Positions 37,201 to 44,575 of a DNA stretch of 64,000 nt are shown here, piece after piece. This stretch comes from Flavobacteriaceae bacterium UBA1903 (GTDB lineage Bacteria; Bacteroidota; Bacteroidia; Flavobacteriales; Flavobacteriaceae). The position numbers and the translations under genes were made by a program. The DNA lies in assembly GCA_002337605.1 (NCBI GenBank), contig DDGL01000014.1, forward strand, positions 549,636-613,635, in the 5' to 3' direction. Under the pieces are notes generated by a model, which was given only the letters and a program-made list of their open reading frames with translations, did not search any database and had not been told where the DNA came from. The stretch's first letter is position 1; each line of letters opens with the position of its first letter.

Positions 37201-37342
37201 CTCCGCGGAACGGGCCTATTAATCGGTATTCTAAGGCCCCATAAAGAGCTTCATCATACGTTTGTGCATTGGTGTTTTCAGTAAAAATTCCGAAGAAAGT
37301 AGTCGCAAGTAAGAGCGAAAAGAGGAGTTGAAAGCGTTGCAT
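34226..37342 (-). CDS. BNR/sortilin-like repeat exported protein
   Basis: A 1038-residue exported protein with a signal peptide ending near residue 27. The body contains many Asp-box/BNR-type repeats (DGGRSWKNI, DAGKTWTEA, DGGKTWRK, DSGETWKEI, DGGETWNLI, DYGKTWKKI), the blades of one or two beta-propellers of the VPS10/sortilin type, from about residue 40 to 700. A beta domain (about 740-860) and a helical coiled region (about 865-1030) end it. Such proteins are often called glycosyl hydrolases, but the catalytic residues of sialidases are not visible, so binding or protease-associated roles are as likely. No T9SS sorting domain is seen. ATG at 37342; the upstream TTG is less likely. Confidence 0.88.
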   Translation of the reverse strand: MQRFQLLFSLLLATTFFGIFTENTNAQTYDEALYGALEYRLIGPFRGGRSAAVTGVPGKPNLYYFGSTGGGIWETKDGGRSWKNISDGFFGGSIGAIEVAKSDPNVIYVGGGEKTVRGNVSSGYGIWKSEDAGKTWTEAGLKDSRHVPRIAVHPTDYNTVYAAVMGNIYKPTQERGVYKSTDGGKTWRKTLFANENAGAVDLIMDPNNPRVLYASTWNVRRTPYSLSSGGDGSALWKSTDSGETWKEISKNKGFATDTLGIIGVTVSPANSDRVWAIVENKEKGGVYRSDDGGETWNLINSERKLRQRAWYYTRIYADTKDEDVMYVLNVRYHKSTDGGKTYETYNAPHGDHHDLWISPEDPNRMIIGDDGGAQVSYDGGETWSTYHNQPTSQFYRVTTDNSFPYKIYAAQQDNSTVRIPHRTEGWSISEDDWESTAGGESAHIAVDPTNPDIVYGGSYDGFLTRYNHDKNTVRSISVWPDNPMGHGAEDMKYRFQWNFPIFFSPHNPNKLYTASNHLHVTTNEGESWEVISPDLTRDVAEKQKSSGGPITQDNTSVEYYCTIFAAAESPLKEGVLWTGSDDGLVHVSQDGGKTWNNVTPNGMPEWMMINSVEPSVFDAGTCYIAGTKYKTGDFAPYLYKTSDYGKTWKKITNGIASEHFTRVVREDPKRKGLLYAGTETGMYISFDDGANWKPFQLNLPIVPITDLALKNNNLIVATQGRSLWIIDDLGVIHQLAEANGKENFLFKPKDTYRMGGNSREGSLTSGTNHPSGVMTYFNLKDPAEKKISLSYLNSRGDTIQKFSTKKNAEKNIKELKVEKGANYHTWNMRGKDAERLDGMILWWASTDAPQAVPGQFKVVLEIEGETPLTQNFNIIPDENAETDVAGMQKQFDFVTDVNKTVDKAHQSIKNIREINAQLGAFQKQYKDDESVKDLVEKAKTLSEQFSEIEKALYQTQNKSGQDPLNFPIRLTNKLAHLNSLVSMDDFPPTQQDIAVKNELTQQVNAELVKFDTLVSEEIKAFNTAFNSKQLDYLIVEDE

Positions 37343-37445
37343 AAGCAAATATTTTAAAGTTTGCTTAAAGGTACTGTTTCAGGTTTTATTCTGAAAGTTA
37401 AAAGTTTGTAGACTCCATTCTATTTTGGGTCTTTTCCAATAGGAA

Positions 37446-38540
37446 TCATTTCTTGATGAGTTTTCGCATTGAAGTAGTTCCTCCTGAAGAGATTTTCAGA
37501 AAATATATTCCCGGGCTTACCTCTGAAACATCATAAGTGCTGCCACTAATAGCGTTAAAAGTCTTTACCAAGCCCCCTGTGACATCATAAATCTGTAGTT
37601 CTTCGACAGGATTTTGAAGTCCTGAAATTGAAACTTTATCATTTGCGGGGTTTGGGAAAATTATAACTTTTTGACGTTGCTGCTCTGGAACAGACAAGGT
37701 GATTTGGTTTCTAAATAAAAGACCAAACCCAGGAAAAGTGTTTATTGATAACTCATATGAGCCATTGGATAATTGATCTAAGTTACACCCCATTACACCT
37801 TCTTGAAATTGATAAATTTGATCCAGTGTACCACCTTGATTCCCACCAAGTATACAGTCCTTTTCGTAATTTAAATTGACTAAGCCAAAATTCAAATCAG
37901 TTTCATCAGTATATTCAAAATTCCCAGAAATCTCAAAGCAATTGTCAATAGCGGTAAATGAAAAATCTTCGTTGATTGTCATTTGCGGTACATTTTCTCC
38001 ATAAAAATAGTTTGGTTCATCAAGATCTACATAGCTAGCATATACATACCATGTCTGGAACAGTTCCGGACTTGGGTTTTCCATTGGAAAGTCTCTATAT
38101 TGTGCTAAGTTCCCGTCTGAATCTATAAGTGTTATTGATTTAGTTCCATTTGAGAATTCCCTATAAGAATATTCAAACGTTTTAAGTTCGTTAGATTGAT
38201 CTGTCAGAAACTCATAAAAATAAAGTGTTTCATAATCGCAGTTGGTTACCATACATTCGTCAAGAGTTATCATTACTTCAGTAAATGTAAGGCTCTCATT
38301 AGGAGCGTCAAACGTTAAACTACCAGAAAAGCCGTTTTCTACTCCATTTGCAGTAGCCGTATATTCACCCATAGTTTCGGTAAATTGAAGATTGAAATTT
38401 TCATGAGTTGGAACGTAATCTATCTCACCATCTATAGTTATACTCCGCAAATACCACGTGGTATCTATCATCCCTGGTTCTTGTGCTGTTGAAAGAAAAC
38501 CAAAATGCAGTAAACAAAAGTAGAGCATAATTTTTTTCAT
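37446..38540 (-). CDS. T9SS-exported protein with type A sorting domain
   Basis: A 364-residue protein with a signal peptide (cut near STAQ, residue 20), a beta-rich unknown middle (about 25-285) and a C-terminal type A sorting domain (about 293-364): FPNPANDKVSISG, then LQIYDVTGGLVKTF and GIYFLKI before a basic MRKLIKK end. This tail directs proteins through the type IX system to the cell surface or medium. The middle region is acidic and Tyr/Asn-rich and has no recognised domain. The genes on either side are unrelated, so it is probably a single unit. Confidence 0.88.
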   Translation of the reverse strand: MKKIMLYFCLLHFGFLSTAQEPGMIDTTWYLRSITIDGEIDYVPTHENFNLQFTETMGEYTATANGVENGFSGSLTFDAPNESLTFTEVMITLDECMVTNCDYETLYFYEFLTDQSNELKTFEYSYREFSNGTKSITLIDSDGNLAQYRDFPMENPSPELFQTWYVYASYVDLDEPNYFYGENVPQMTINEDFSFTAIDNCFEISGNFEYTDETDLNFGLVNLNYEKDCILGGNQGGTLDQIYQFQEGVMGCNLDQLSNGSYELSINTFPGFGLLFRNQITLSVPEQQRQKVIIFPNPANDKVSISGLQNPVEELQIYDVTGGLVKTFNAISGSTYDVSEVSPGIYFLKISSGGTTSMRKLIKK

Positions 38541-38571
38541 GCCAGTAGTTTTCCTAAAGATACTGAAAAAA

Positions 38572-39945
38572 TTATTTCAGAGTAGCACGTACTTCCCTGT
38601 TTAGGAAATACCCCGTTACAACAGTTGAAAGCACATCGGCAATAGGAAAGGCGATCCAAACACCAAATACTCCATAGAATTTAGGAAGAATTAAAATCAG
38701 CGGAATTAAAAAGAATCCCTGTTTCGTTAAACTCAATAACAACGCCGGAACAGCTTTCCCGATCGCCTGGAAATAAGACGAGCCAATTAATTGCACCGCA
38801 ATTACGGGAGTAGCAGCAAATACCCAACGCAGCGCATTGGGTGTTCGGGCTAAAATTTCAGCATTATTACGTAACGTTTCGGCATCTTGCCCTTCTTTAT
38901 TACTTATAAAAAGAGAGACTAGATCTGGCGCAAAGATCATAATAATGGAAAAAATGAGCAGTGCCAGACCTCCTGAGTACAAAATTGATTTATTGATGGA
39001 TTCCCGAACACGTTGAAATTTTTGGGCACCATAATTATACCCCGCAATAGGCAAAAACCCCTGGTTCACTCCAATTACCGGGAAGAGTGCAAACATTAAG
39101 GCGCGGGAGATAATTCCGTAGGAAGCCACGTCCAGCGCATCCCCTGTTGAAATGAGCACATTGTTCACCATAACAGTAAATATGCTTATTACCCCTTGTC
39201 GTGCCAAGGTAACAGAACTGAGTGCGCTTATTTCTGAAACAAGCTTTTTCTGAAGTCGCAGGCAGGAAGCAGTGAGTCGTAACTCGCTTTTAAACATGAA
39301 AAACCAAACAATAAAAGCAAAGCAGATGAAATAACTAATAAAGGTAGCCCAGGCAGCACCTTCCATCCCAAAATCGAATACATTAATAAGAAGGTAATCC
39401 ATAAAAATGTTCCCAATTGCGGGTAACATCATAGCATACATAGCAAATTTTGGTTTTCCTTCGGCACGAATTACATTGTTCCCCATCATACACATGGCGA
39501 GCATCACGATACCATACATCACAATGCGGTAATAGACAAGTGCCAGCTCTTTAAAACTTTCGTCTGCTCCAAACCACTCTATTAAGGTATTCTGAAAGAT
39601 AAGTCCCAGAACAGCCAGTAACCCCGAGGTCAAAAAAGTAAGCGTAACCTGATTTCCAAAAACACGAACCGCTTTGGTATCATTTCCCGAACCTAATGCA
39701 CGGGATAACACCGAACTCCCTCCAATCCCAACTGCCAGACCAATAGCGCCAATAAAAAAAGTAACCGGAATTACAACCGTTATTGCTGAAATTGCCAACG
39801 GACCAATCCACCGCCCCACGAAAATGGTATCCACGATCATGTTCAGCGACATGACCAGAATACCAATGGATGCAGGAACCGCCTGTTTTACCAGTAAAGA
39901 GCCTATAGAAGCGGTACCTAAAGAAGCTGAATTATTTTTTTTCAA
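38572..39945 (-). CDS. MATE family efflux transporter
   Basis: A 457-residue multidrug and toxin extrusion transporter, exchanging organic cations for Na+ or H+ at the inner membrane. About 12 membrane helices are spaced along the chain. The N-terminal LGTASIGSLLVKQAVPASIG and the SLNMIVDTIFVGRWIGPLAISA segment are typical, as is the internal similarity of the two halves. The start is TTG at 39945; an in-frame stop comes just before it and no early ATG exists. It follows hemH by 54 nt on the same strand and may read through from it; a palindromic element lies in that gap. Confidence 0.92.
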   Translation of the reverse strand: MKKNNSASLGTASIGSLLVKQAVPASIGILVMSLNMIVDTIFVGRWIGPLAISAITVVIPVTFFIGAIGLAVGIGGSSVLSRALGSGNDTKAVRVFGNQVTLTFLTSGLLAVLGLIFQNTLIEWFGADESFKELALVYYRIVMYGIVMLAMCMMGNNVIRAEGKPKFAMYAMMLPAIGNIFMDYLLINVFDFGMEGAAWATFISYFICFAFIVWFFMFKSELRLTASCLRLQKKLVSEISALSSVTLARQGVISIFTVMVNNVLISTGDALDVASYGIISRALMFALFPVIGVNQGFLPIAGYNYGAQKFQRVRESINKSILYSGGLALLIFSIIMIFAPDLVSLFISNKEGQDAETLRNNAEILARTPNALRWVFAATPVIAVQLIGSSYFQAIGKAVPALLLSLTKQGFFLIPLILILPKFYGVFGVWIAFPIADVLSTVVTGYFLNREVRATLK

Positions 39946-39960
39946 ATTACTTTGACTTTT

Positions 39961-39996
39961 ACTCCCTCTCCTTCGAGGGAAAGGCCTGGGGTGAGA
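39961..39996 (-). repeat. Dispersed palindromic element, copy B (after hemH)
   Basis: Read on the minus strand the element begins TCTCACCCCAGGCCTTTCCC and ends TCGAAGGAGAGGGAGT, the same layout as the other copies. It fills most of the space between the hemH stop (40000) and the MATE start (39945). Confidence 0.75.
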
Positions 39997-39999
39997 ATG

Positions 40000-41046
40000 C
40001 TATGCTATCGCATTTTCAAAATTCACTATACGCCATTCTTCCACCATATTTACCAATACCTGCGCAAAATCTTCACGATCGTTAAGGCAAGGTATTACGG
40101 TAAATTCTTTTCCACCAACTTCGTGGAAGATTTCTTCGCCTTCCATAGCAATTTCTTCTAGGGTTTCCAGACAATCACTTACGAAAGCCGGGGTTACGAT
40201 GGCCATTTTTTTAACACCAGCCTTGCCCATACGCTCAATGGTTCGGTCTGTATAAGGTTGCAACCAAGGGTCGAAGCCCAATCTTGACTGGAACGTTGTA
40301 GAGTAGGTGCCGTTTTTAAGCCCTAATTTTTTGGCAACGTGTACGGTTGTAATTTCACATTGATGGCGGTAGCAAAATTCATGCTGTGGAGCGCCTTTCT
40401 TAAAACAGCACTTGCCATTCATTTTACAGTTTCCGTTGGTAATATCACGCTTACGGATGTGCCTTTCAGGAACTCCATGATAGCTAAATAGAATATGTTC
40501 GTAATCCAGGCCATCTAAGCTTTCAGCAACACTTTTTGAAAGTACATTTATGTAATCTTCACGGTGGTAAAACGCTGGGGTACGAGTAATTTTTACCTGT
40601 GGAAAATGTTCAGCCACTAGCTCGTCTACTTTTACGTCAATAGTTTCGGTAGTTGCCATGGCAAATTGCGGATACAACGGGATGGTTTTAATCTCGGTAC
40701 AGCCTTGATCCACCAGTTCCTGCAATCCTTTTTTAAGGGTCATACTTCCGTAGCGCATGGCAAGGGCAACGGGGATGTTTAATTTTTTCTGAACTTGATT
40801 TTGCAGTCTTTCCGAAAGTACAATGAGCGGAGATCCTTCGTCCCACCAGATTTTTGAATATGCCTTGGCAGATTGCTTGGGGCGGGTATTTAAAATAATG
40901 CCGCGTACCAACAAAATACGCGCCCAGCGGGGTACGTCAATCACCCGCGGGTCCATTAAAAACTCATCGAGGTATTTTTTAACGTCTTTAGGCTTGGTGC
41001 TATCGGGCGAACCCAGGTTTACTAAAAGAACTCCTTTTTTATTCAA
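40000..41046 (-). CDS. hemH: Ferrochelatase
   Basis: Ferrochelatase inserts Fe2+ into protoporphyrin IX to form protohaem. The 348-residue protein starts KKGVLLVNLGSPDS, then the SKIWWDEGSPL segment. The FSYHGVPERHIRK motif near residue 195 holds the conserved catalytic His. A cysteine-rich stretch (about residues 208-233; CKMNGKCC, then CYRHQC) is longer than in many ferrochelatases and could bind a metal or cluster (inference). FQSRLGFDPWLQPYTD follows. The start is TTG at 41046: an in-frame stop lies two codons upstream and no ATG occurs nearby. It faces away from the main hem operon. Confidence 0.95.
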   Translation of the reverse strand: MNKKGVLLVNLGSPDSTKPKDVKKYLDEFLMDPRVIDVPRWARILLVRGIILNTRPKQSAKAYSKIWWDEGSPLIVLSERLQNQVQKKLNIPVALAMRYGSMTLKKGLQELVDQGCTEIKTIPLYPQFAMATTETIDVKVDELVAEHFPQVKITRTPAFYHREDYINVLSKSVAESLDGLDYEHILFSYHGVPERHIRKRDITNGNCKMNGKCCFKKGAPQHEFCYRHQCEITTVHVAKKLGLKNGTYSTTFQSRLGFDPWLQPYTDRTIERMGKAGVKKMAIVTPAFVSDCLETLEEIAMEGEEIFHEVGGKEFTVIPCLNDREDFAQVLVNMVEEWRIVNFENAIA

Positions 41047-41068
41047 AAGCTTTTAAATTTTATCACCT

Positions 41069-41108
41069 TGAGCGCAGTCGAGATGTAATTAGTCTTCAAC
41101 TGCGCTCA
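41069..41108. repeat. GAGCGCAGTCGA inverted repeat, copy 1 (hemH leader)
   Basis: TGAGCGCAGTCGA (41069-41081) and TCAACTGCGCTCA (41096-41108) form 13-bp arms with one mismatch and a 14-nt spacer. The element lies 22 nt before the hemH start and would fold in its leader RNA if transcription starts at the -7 box at 41141. Confidence 0.8.
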
Positions 41109-41140
41109 GACTGACATTGTTAAAATAATTTTATGAGAAG

Positions 41141-41148
41141 CAAAAATA
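41141..41148 (-). promoter_or_regulatory. Possible -7 box for hemH
   Basis: The minus strand reads TATTTTTG, a match to TAnnTTTG, 94 nt before the TTG start at 41046. The inverted repeat at 41069-41108 would lie within the leader. No clear -33 element. Confidence 0.4.
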
Positions 41149-41273
41149 CTGCTTAAAATTGGCTTTAAAAATGTTGTGGGATAGATTAACGAAATAGTAA
41201 GATAAGGGCTCTTATGAACAGCACTTTTATAGCGGTTTGCGGTTTTAAATTTTGTTTTATAAAATTTATGACC

Positions 41274-42182
41274 TTAAGAGTTTAGGCCCATCACAAATTT
41301 CTTAGGCGTAGTCCCAAATTTCTTTTTAAATGCTGCGATAAAATGGCTTGCAGTGCTGTAGCCCACTTTAAGCCCAACTTCATTCACATTATGCGCACCG
41401 GTTGCTAATAATTGGCGTGCCACCTCCATTTTATAGTCGAAGAGAAAGCTAAATACACTATCTCCATAAATCTGTTTAAACCCTTCTTTTAACTTGTTAA
41501 GGGGAAGTTGTATTTCGTCTGCTAACTGCTGTAGCGTAGGGGGTTCAGCCATTCTTGCGATAATGATCTCTTTAGCCTTTTTAATTTTTGAAACATTCGC
41601 TTCATCCACTAAAAACGGACATTGTTCCACATCTACATCTTCTTCCCTGTTAAAATACAGGCTCAACAACTCGTATGCCTTTCCTTTAAAATAGAGTTGT
41701 TTTATGGACGGATGTAAGTTATAATTCATCAACTGATTTAAAACAATGGCCATAGAAGGTGAAATATGTGCATCTTTATAATATTTTCTCCCTTTATTTT
41801 CATCGCTTAAAAAAGTAATATAATTGGCTTCGGTAGAAAACAATGTGTGAAACTTTTTAATAGGAAGCAATACCGAAAGCACCCAGGAATTCCCAGCTAC
41901 TGCCACTTCAATAGGCAGATCACGCTCGGGATTGTATAGTAAGAGCGAAGTATCCTCAACAATGGGCAACCTGTAATTTCCATTGTTAAAGCTAAAGGAC
42001 CCGGAGCCCTTCACACAAAAATGAAACTGAATATAATCACTGCTTACTTCACGTTTATACAACTGATTTTCAGAACTTTCATTGTTGAATTTAAGAATAA
42101 AGAAACCCTCTTCAATCTTGGTTTCCTTATAAATACCTTCAGCGATATTTTTTTCTGAAATTGCTTCGGCTAACGGTTTCAT
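41274..42182 (-). CDS. AraC family transcriptional regulator, divergent from hemA
   Basis: A 302-residue cytoplasmic regulator. Residues about 1-170 form a ligand-sensing cupin-like domain; residues about 200-300 hold the AraC double helix-turn-helix, with LQQLADEIQLPLNKLKEGFK in the first and VGLKVGYSTASHFIAAFKKK, then FGTTPKKF, in the second. It is divergent from hemA, with 171 nt between the starts, so it may control the hem operon or its own gene, perhaps in response to haem or iron (inference from position). A minus-strand -7 box lies at 42225-42232. Confidence 0.92.
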   Translation of the reverse strand: MKPLAEAISEKNIAEGIYKETKIEEGFFILKFNNESSENQLYKREVSSDYIQFHFCVKGSGSFSFNNGNYRLPIVEDTSLLLYNPERDLPIEVAVAGNSWVLSVLLPIKKFHTLFSTEANYITFLSDENKGRKYYKDAHISPSMAIVLNQLMNYNLHPSIKQLYFKGKAYELLSLYFNREEDVDVEQCPFLVDEANVSKIKKAKEIIIARMAEPPTLQQLADEIQLPLNKLKEGFKQIYGDSVFSFLFDYKMEVARQLLATGAHNVNEVGLKVGYSTASHFIAAFKKKFGTTPKKFVMGLNS

Positions 42183-42224
42183 TTATTTAGAATTGTTTTA
42201 AATAAGCATTGTTGAATTTAACAT

Positions 42225-42232
42225 CAAAGATA
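42225..42232 (-). promoter_or_regulatory. -7 box for the AraC gene
   Basis: The minus strand reads TATCTTTG (TAnnTTTG), 42 nt before the ATG at 42182. No -33 TTG at the usual spacing. Confidence 0.55.
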
Positions 42233-42336
42233 CGTCATTATTGACTTTATTGAAAATTTTTTGCATTTTAAACTAATTTCTACTGCTACCGATATAATTG
42301 ATACGTCTGGCGTTACTTTTTAACATGTGCAACTTG

Positions 42337-42344
42337 TACTTTTG
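42337..42344 (+). promoter_or_regulatory. -7 box for hemA
   Basis: TACTTTTG (TAnnTTTG) ends 9 nt before the ATG at 42354. It rules out the upstream GTG (42327) as the start and implies a very short leader for the whole hem operon. Confidence 0.6.
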
Positions 42345-42353
42345 TCCTCGTTG

Positions 42354-43628
42354 ATGAAAAACACAAACGGCAAGCGACATTTTTCTTCTCAGGAAGGTAA
42401 TTTTTACGCCATTGGTCTTAATTATAAAAAAGCCGATGCCGAAATTCGTGGGCATTTCAGTATTTCTGAAACGGCTCAAAAAGCTATTTTAACAGCTGCG
42501 AAAGAAGAAGGAATTTCCTCTTTAAGTTTACTCTCCACGTGTAATCGCACCGAACTTTACGGATTTGCGGCACATCCCTTTCAGCTTATAAAATTATTGT
42601 GTGAACACACACATGGTACGGTTGAAGAGTTTGAAAAAGTAGCGTATATCCATAAGAATGAAAAAGCCGTTTCCCATCTCTTTAAGGTAGGGACCGGATT
42701 AGACAGCCAGATTCTTGGGGATTTTGAAATTATCAGTCAGTTACGTATTGGGTTTAAGCGCTCCAAAAAAATGGGACTGCTCAATGCGTATATGGAACGC
42801 CTTGCAAATGCAGTGATACAGGCTAGTAAGCGTATTAAAAACGAGACAGAAATTTCAACGGGTGCAACTTCGGTAAGTTTTGCAGCAGTACAATACATTA
42901 TGGCTCGTGTTCCCTATGTTTCTGAAAAGAACATATTATTGTTCGGAATTGGTAAAATTGGACGAAATACGTGCGAAAATCTAATAAAACACACCAAAAA
43001 TGAACATATTACGCTCATAAACCGCACAAAAGTAAAAGCGGAGGAAGTTGCTGGAAAGTTCAATTTGGTTGTAAAAGAGTATGCAAATATCCAGAGTGAA
43101 ATTGCACAAACCGATATTCTAATTGTGGCTACAGGAGCACAACAACCTACCATTTCAAAAGAATTACTCTATTTGAAAAAGCCATTGCTCATTTTAGACC
43201 TTTCCATTCCAAAGAATGTTTCCTCAACGGTAAAAGAGAACGAGAATGTAACGTTGATCCACTTGGACGAACTCTCCAAAGTGACCGATGCTACTCTGGC
43301 ACACAGGCAGTCTCAAATTCCTAGAGCAGAAAAAATAATTGCTGAAATTTCCGCCGATTTCAACACCTGGTCACAAAACCGAAGCTTTGCCCCAACCTTA
43401 AAAGCACTTAAAAGCAAATTGACCGAAATCAAAAAAGGTGAAATTGACAACCAGCGTCGGAAACTTTCAGATTTCAACGAAGAACAGGCAGAGATTTTAA
43501 CCAATCGGATCATTCAGAAAATAACAACACAATTTGCAAACCACCTTAAAAACGCTAATGGCAGTTCGCAGGAAAGTGCTGCATTAATTCGTCAAGTGTT
43601 TCAGCTAAATGAAAAAGAAAATGAGTAA
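42354..43628 (+). CDS. hemA: Glutamyl-tRNA reductase
   Basis: HemA reduces glutamyl-tRNA with NADPH to glutamate-1-semialdehyde, the committed step of the C5 haem pathway. The 424-residue protein has FYAIGLNYKKADAEIRG at its N-terminus, the catalytic cysteine C63 in LLSTCNRTELYG, ILGDFEIISQLR, and the NADPH-binding segment ILLFGIGKIGRNTCENL. A C-terminal helical dimerisation domain completes it, and the length is normal. It is the first gene of the hem operon. The last 8 nt overlap hemC (ATGAGTAA), so translation is coupled. The divergent AraC gene is the obvious candidate regulator. Confidence 0.96.
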   Translation: MKNTNGKRHFSSQEGNFYAIGLNYKKADAEIRGHFSISETAQKAILTAAKEEGISSLSLLSTCNRTELYGFAAHPFQLIKLLCEHTHGTVEEFEKVAYIHKNEKAVSHLFKVGTGLDSQILGDFEIISQLRIGFKRSKKMGLLNAYMERLANAVIQASKRIKNETEISTGATSVSFAAVQYIMARVPYVSEKNILLFGIGKIGRNTCENLIKHTKNEHITLINRTKVKAEEVAGKFNLVVKEYANIQSEIAQTDILIVATGAQQPTISKELLYLKKPLLILDLSIPKNVSSTVKENENVTLIHLDELSKVTDATLAHRQSQIPRAEKIIAEISADFNTWSQNRSFAPTLKALKSKLTEIKKGEIDNQRRKLSDFNEEQAEILTNRIIQKITTQFANHLKNANGSSQESAALIRQVFQLNEKENE

Positions 43629-44574
43629 GGTGATTCGCATTGGCACACGCGACAGCCAACTGGCCCTTTGGCAGGCAACTACTGTTAAGGATAAACTTGA
43701 AAAGTTAGGGTACAAAACTGAATTGGTTCCCGTAAAATCTACTGGCGACTTAGTATTGGATAAACCCCTATACGAGATGGGAATCACAGGGATCTTTACA
43801 AAAACTCTGGACGTAGCGATGCTCAATGGCACTGTAAATATTGCTGTGCACAGTATGAAAGATGTTCCTACTGCTCTTCCCAAAGGGATCGTACAGGCAG
43901 CCGTTTTAAATCGAGCTGCAACTGAAGATATTCTAGTAACAAAAGGAAAAATTGATTACGAAAAACCGTGCACCATTGCTACAGGAAGTTTACGAAGAAA
44001 AGCACAATGGTTATCCAGATACCCACATCATACCGTGGTTGATTTACGTGGAAATGTACAAACACGTCTGCAAAAATTACAAGAAAACAATTGGCAGGGG
44101 GCCATTTTTGCCAAGGCCGGTTTAGAAAGGTTGGGGTATGTGAACGATGATAAAATTGAAAGCCCCTCTTTCGAGGGGACTGGGGAATCTCTGGAATGGA
44201 TGCTCCCGGCTCCTGCACAAGGCGCGATGGTGGTGGCTGCTCTGGAAACGGATGCATTTTGTAAGGCTGCACTTTTAAAGATAAATGATCAGGAAACTGA
44301 AATTTGTACCCGGATAGAACGGGATTTTCTACGAACTCTCGAAGGAGGCTGTACAGCTCCCATTGGAGCTTTGGCAGAAATTGTTGGAGACCAGATACAA
44401 TTTAAAGGCTGTTTATTTTCATTAAATGGAAAAGAAAAACTAGAAATTGCAGCTTCGACTACGCTCAGCTTGCTTATAGGAGAAAACCAAAAACTTGGAG
44501 AAGAAAAAGCAAAAGAGTTATTGAAAACGGGTGGGAGTAAATTAATGGCAGCGATTAAAGCAGAAATGAAATAG
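43621..44574 (+). CDS. hemC: Hydroxymethylbilane synthase with in-frame palindrome insert
   Basis: HemC links four porphobilinogen molecules into hydroxymethylbilane. The 317-residue protein opens SKVIRIGTRDSQLALWQA and has the MKDVPTALP segment, TGSLRRKAQW, and the cofactor-binding cysteine C244 in LEGGCTAPIGA. The start at 43621 (overlapping the hemA stop) is preferred over 43609. Between the LERLGY helix and LPAPAQGAM, where other HemC proteins have a short loop, residues about 179-190 read IESPSFEGTGES; these are encoded by copy C of the palindromic element (44158-44189). The frame stays open and all catalytic residues are present, so the enzyme is probably active with a longer loop. Confidence 0.95.
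   Translation: MSKVIRIGTRDSQLALWQATTVKDKLEKLGYKTELVPVKSTGDLVLDKPLYEMGITGIFTKTLDVAMLNGTVNIAVHSMKDVPTALPKGIVQAAVLNRAATEDILVTKGKIDYEKPCTIATGSLRRKAQWLSRYPHHTVVDLRGNVQTRLQKLQENNWQGAIFAKAGLERLGYVNDDKIESPSFEGTGESLEWMLPAPAQGAMVVAALETDAFCKAALLKINDQETEICTRIERDFLRTLEGGCTAPIGALAEIVGDQIQFKGCLFSLNGKEKLEIAASTTLSLLIGENQKLGEEKAKELLKTGGSKLMAAIKAEMK
44158..44189 (-). repeat. Dispersed palindromic element, copy C, inside hemC
   Basis: On the minus strand it begins GATTCCCCAGTCCCCTCGAA and ends AGAGGGGCTTTC; CCCCTC (44163-44168) and GAGGGG (44173-44178) form its hairpin. It is a shorter relative of copies A, B and D and encodes the extra loop ESPSFEGTGES in HemC. Confidence 0.65.
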
Positions 44575-44575
44575 G

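Noticed and set aside
40823..41056. Open frame on the plus strand at the hemH start
   Set aside because: Antisense to the conserved ferrochelatase N-terminus.
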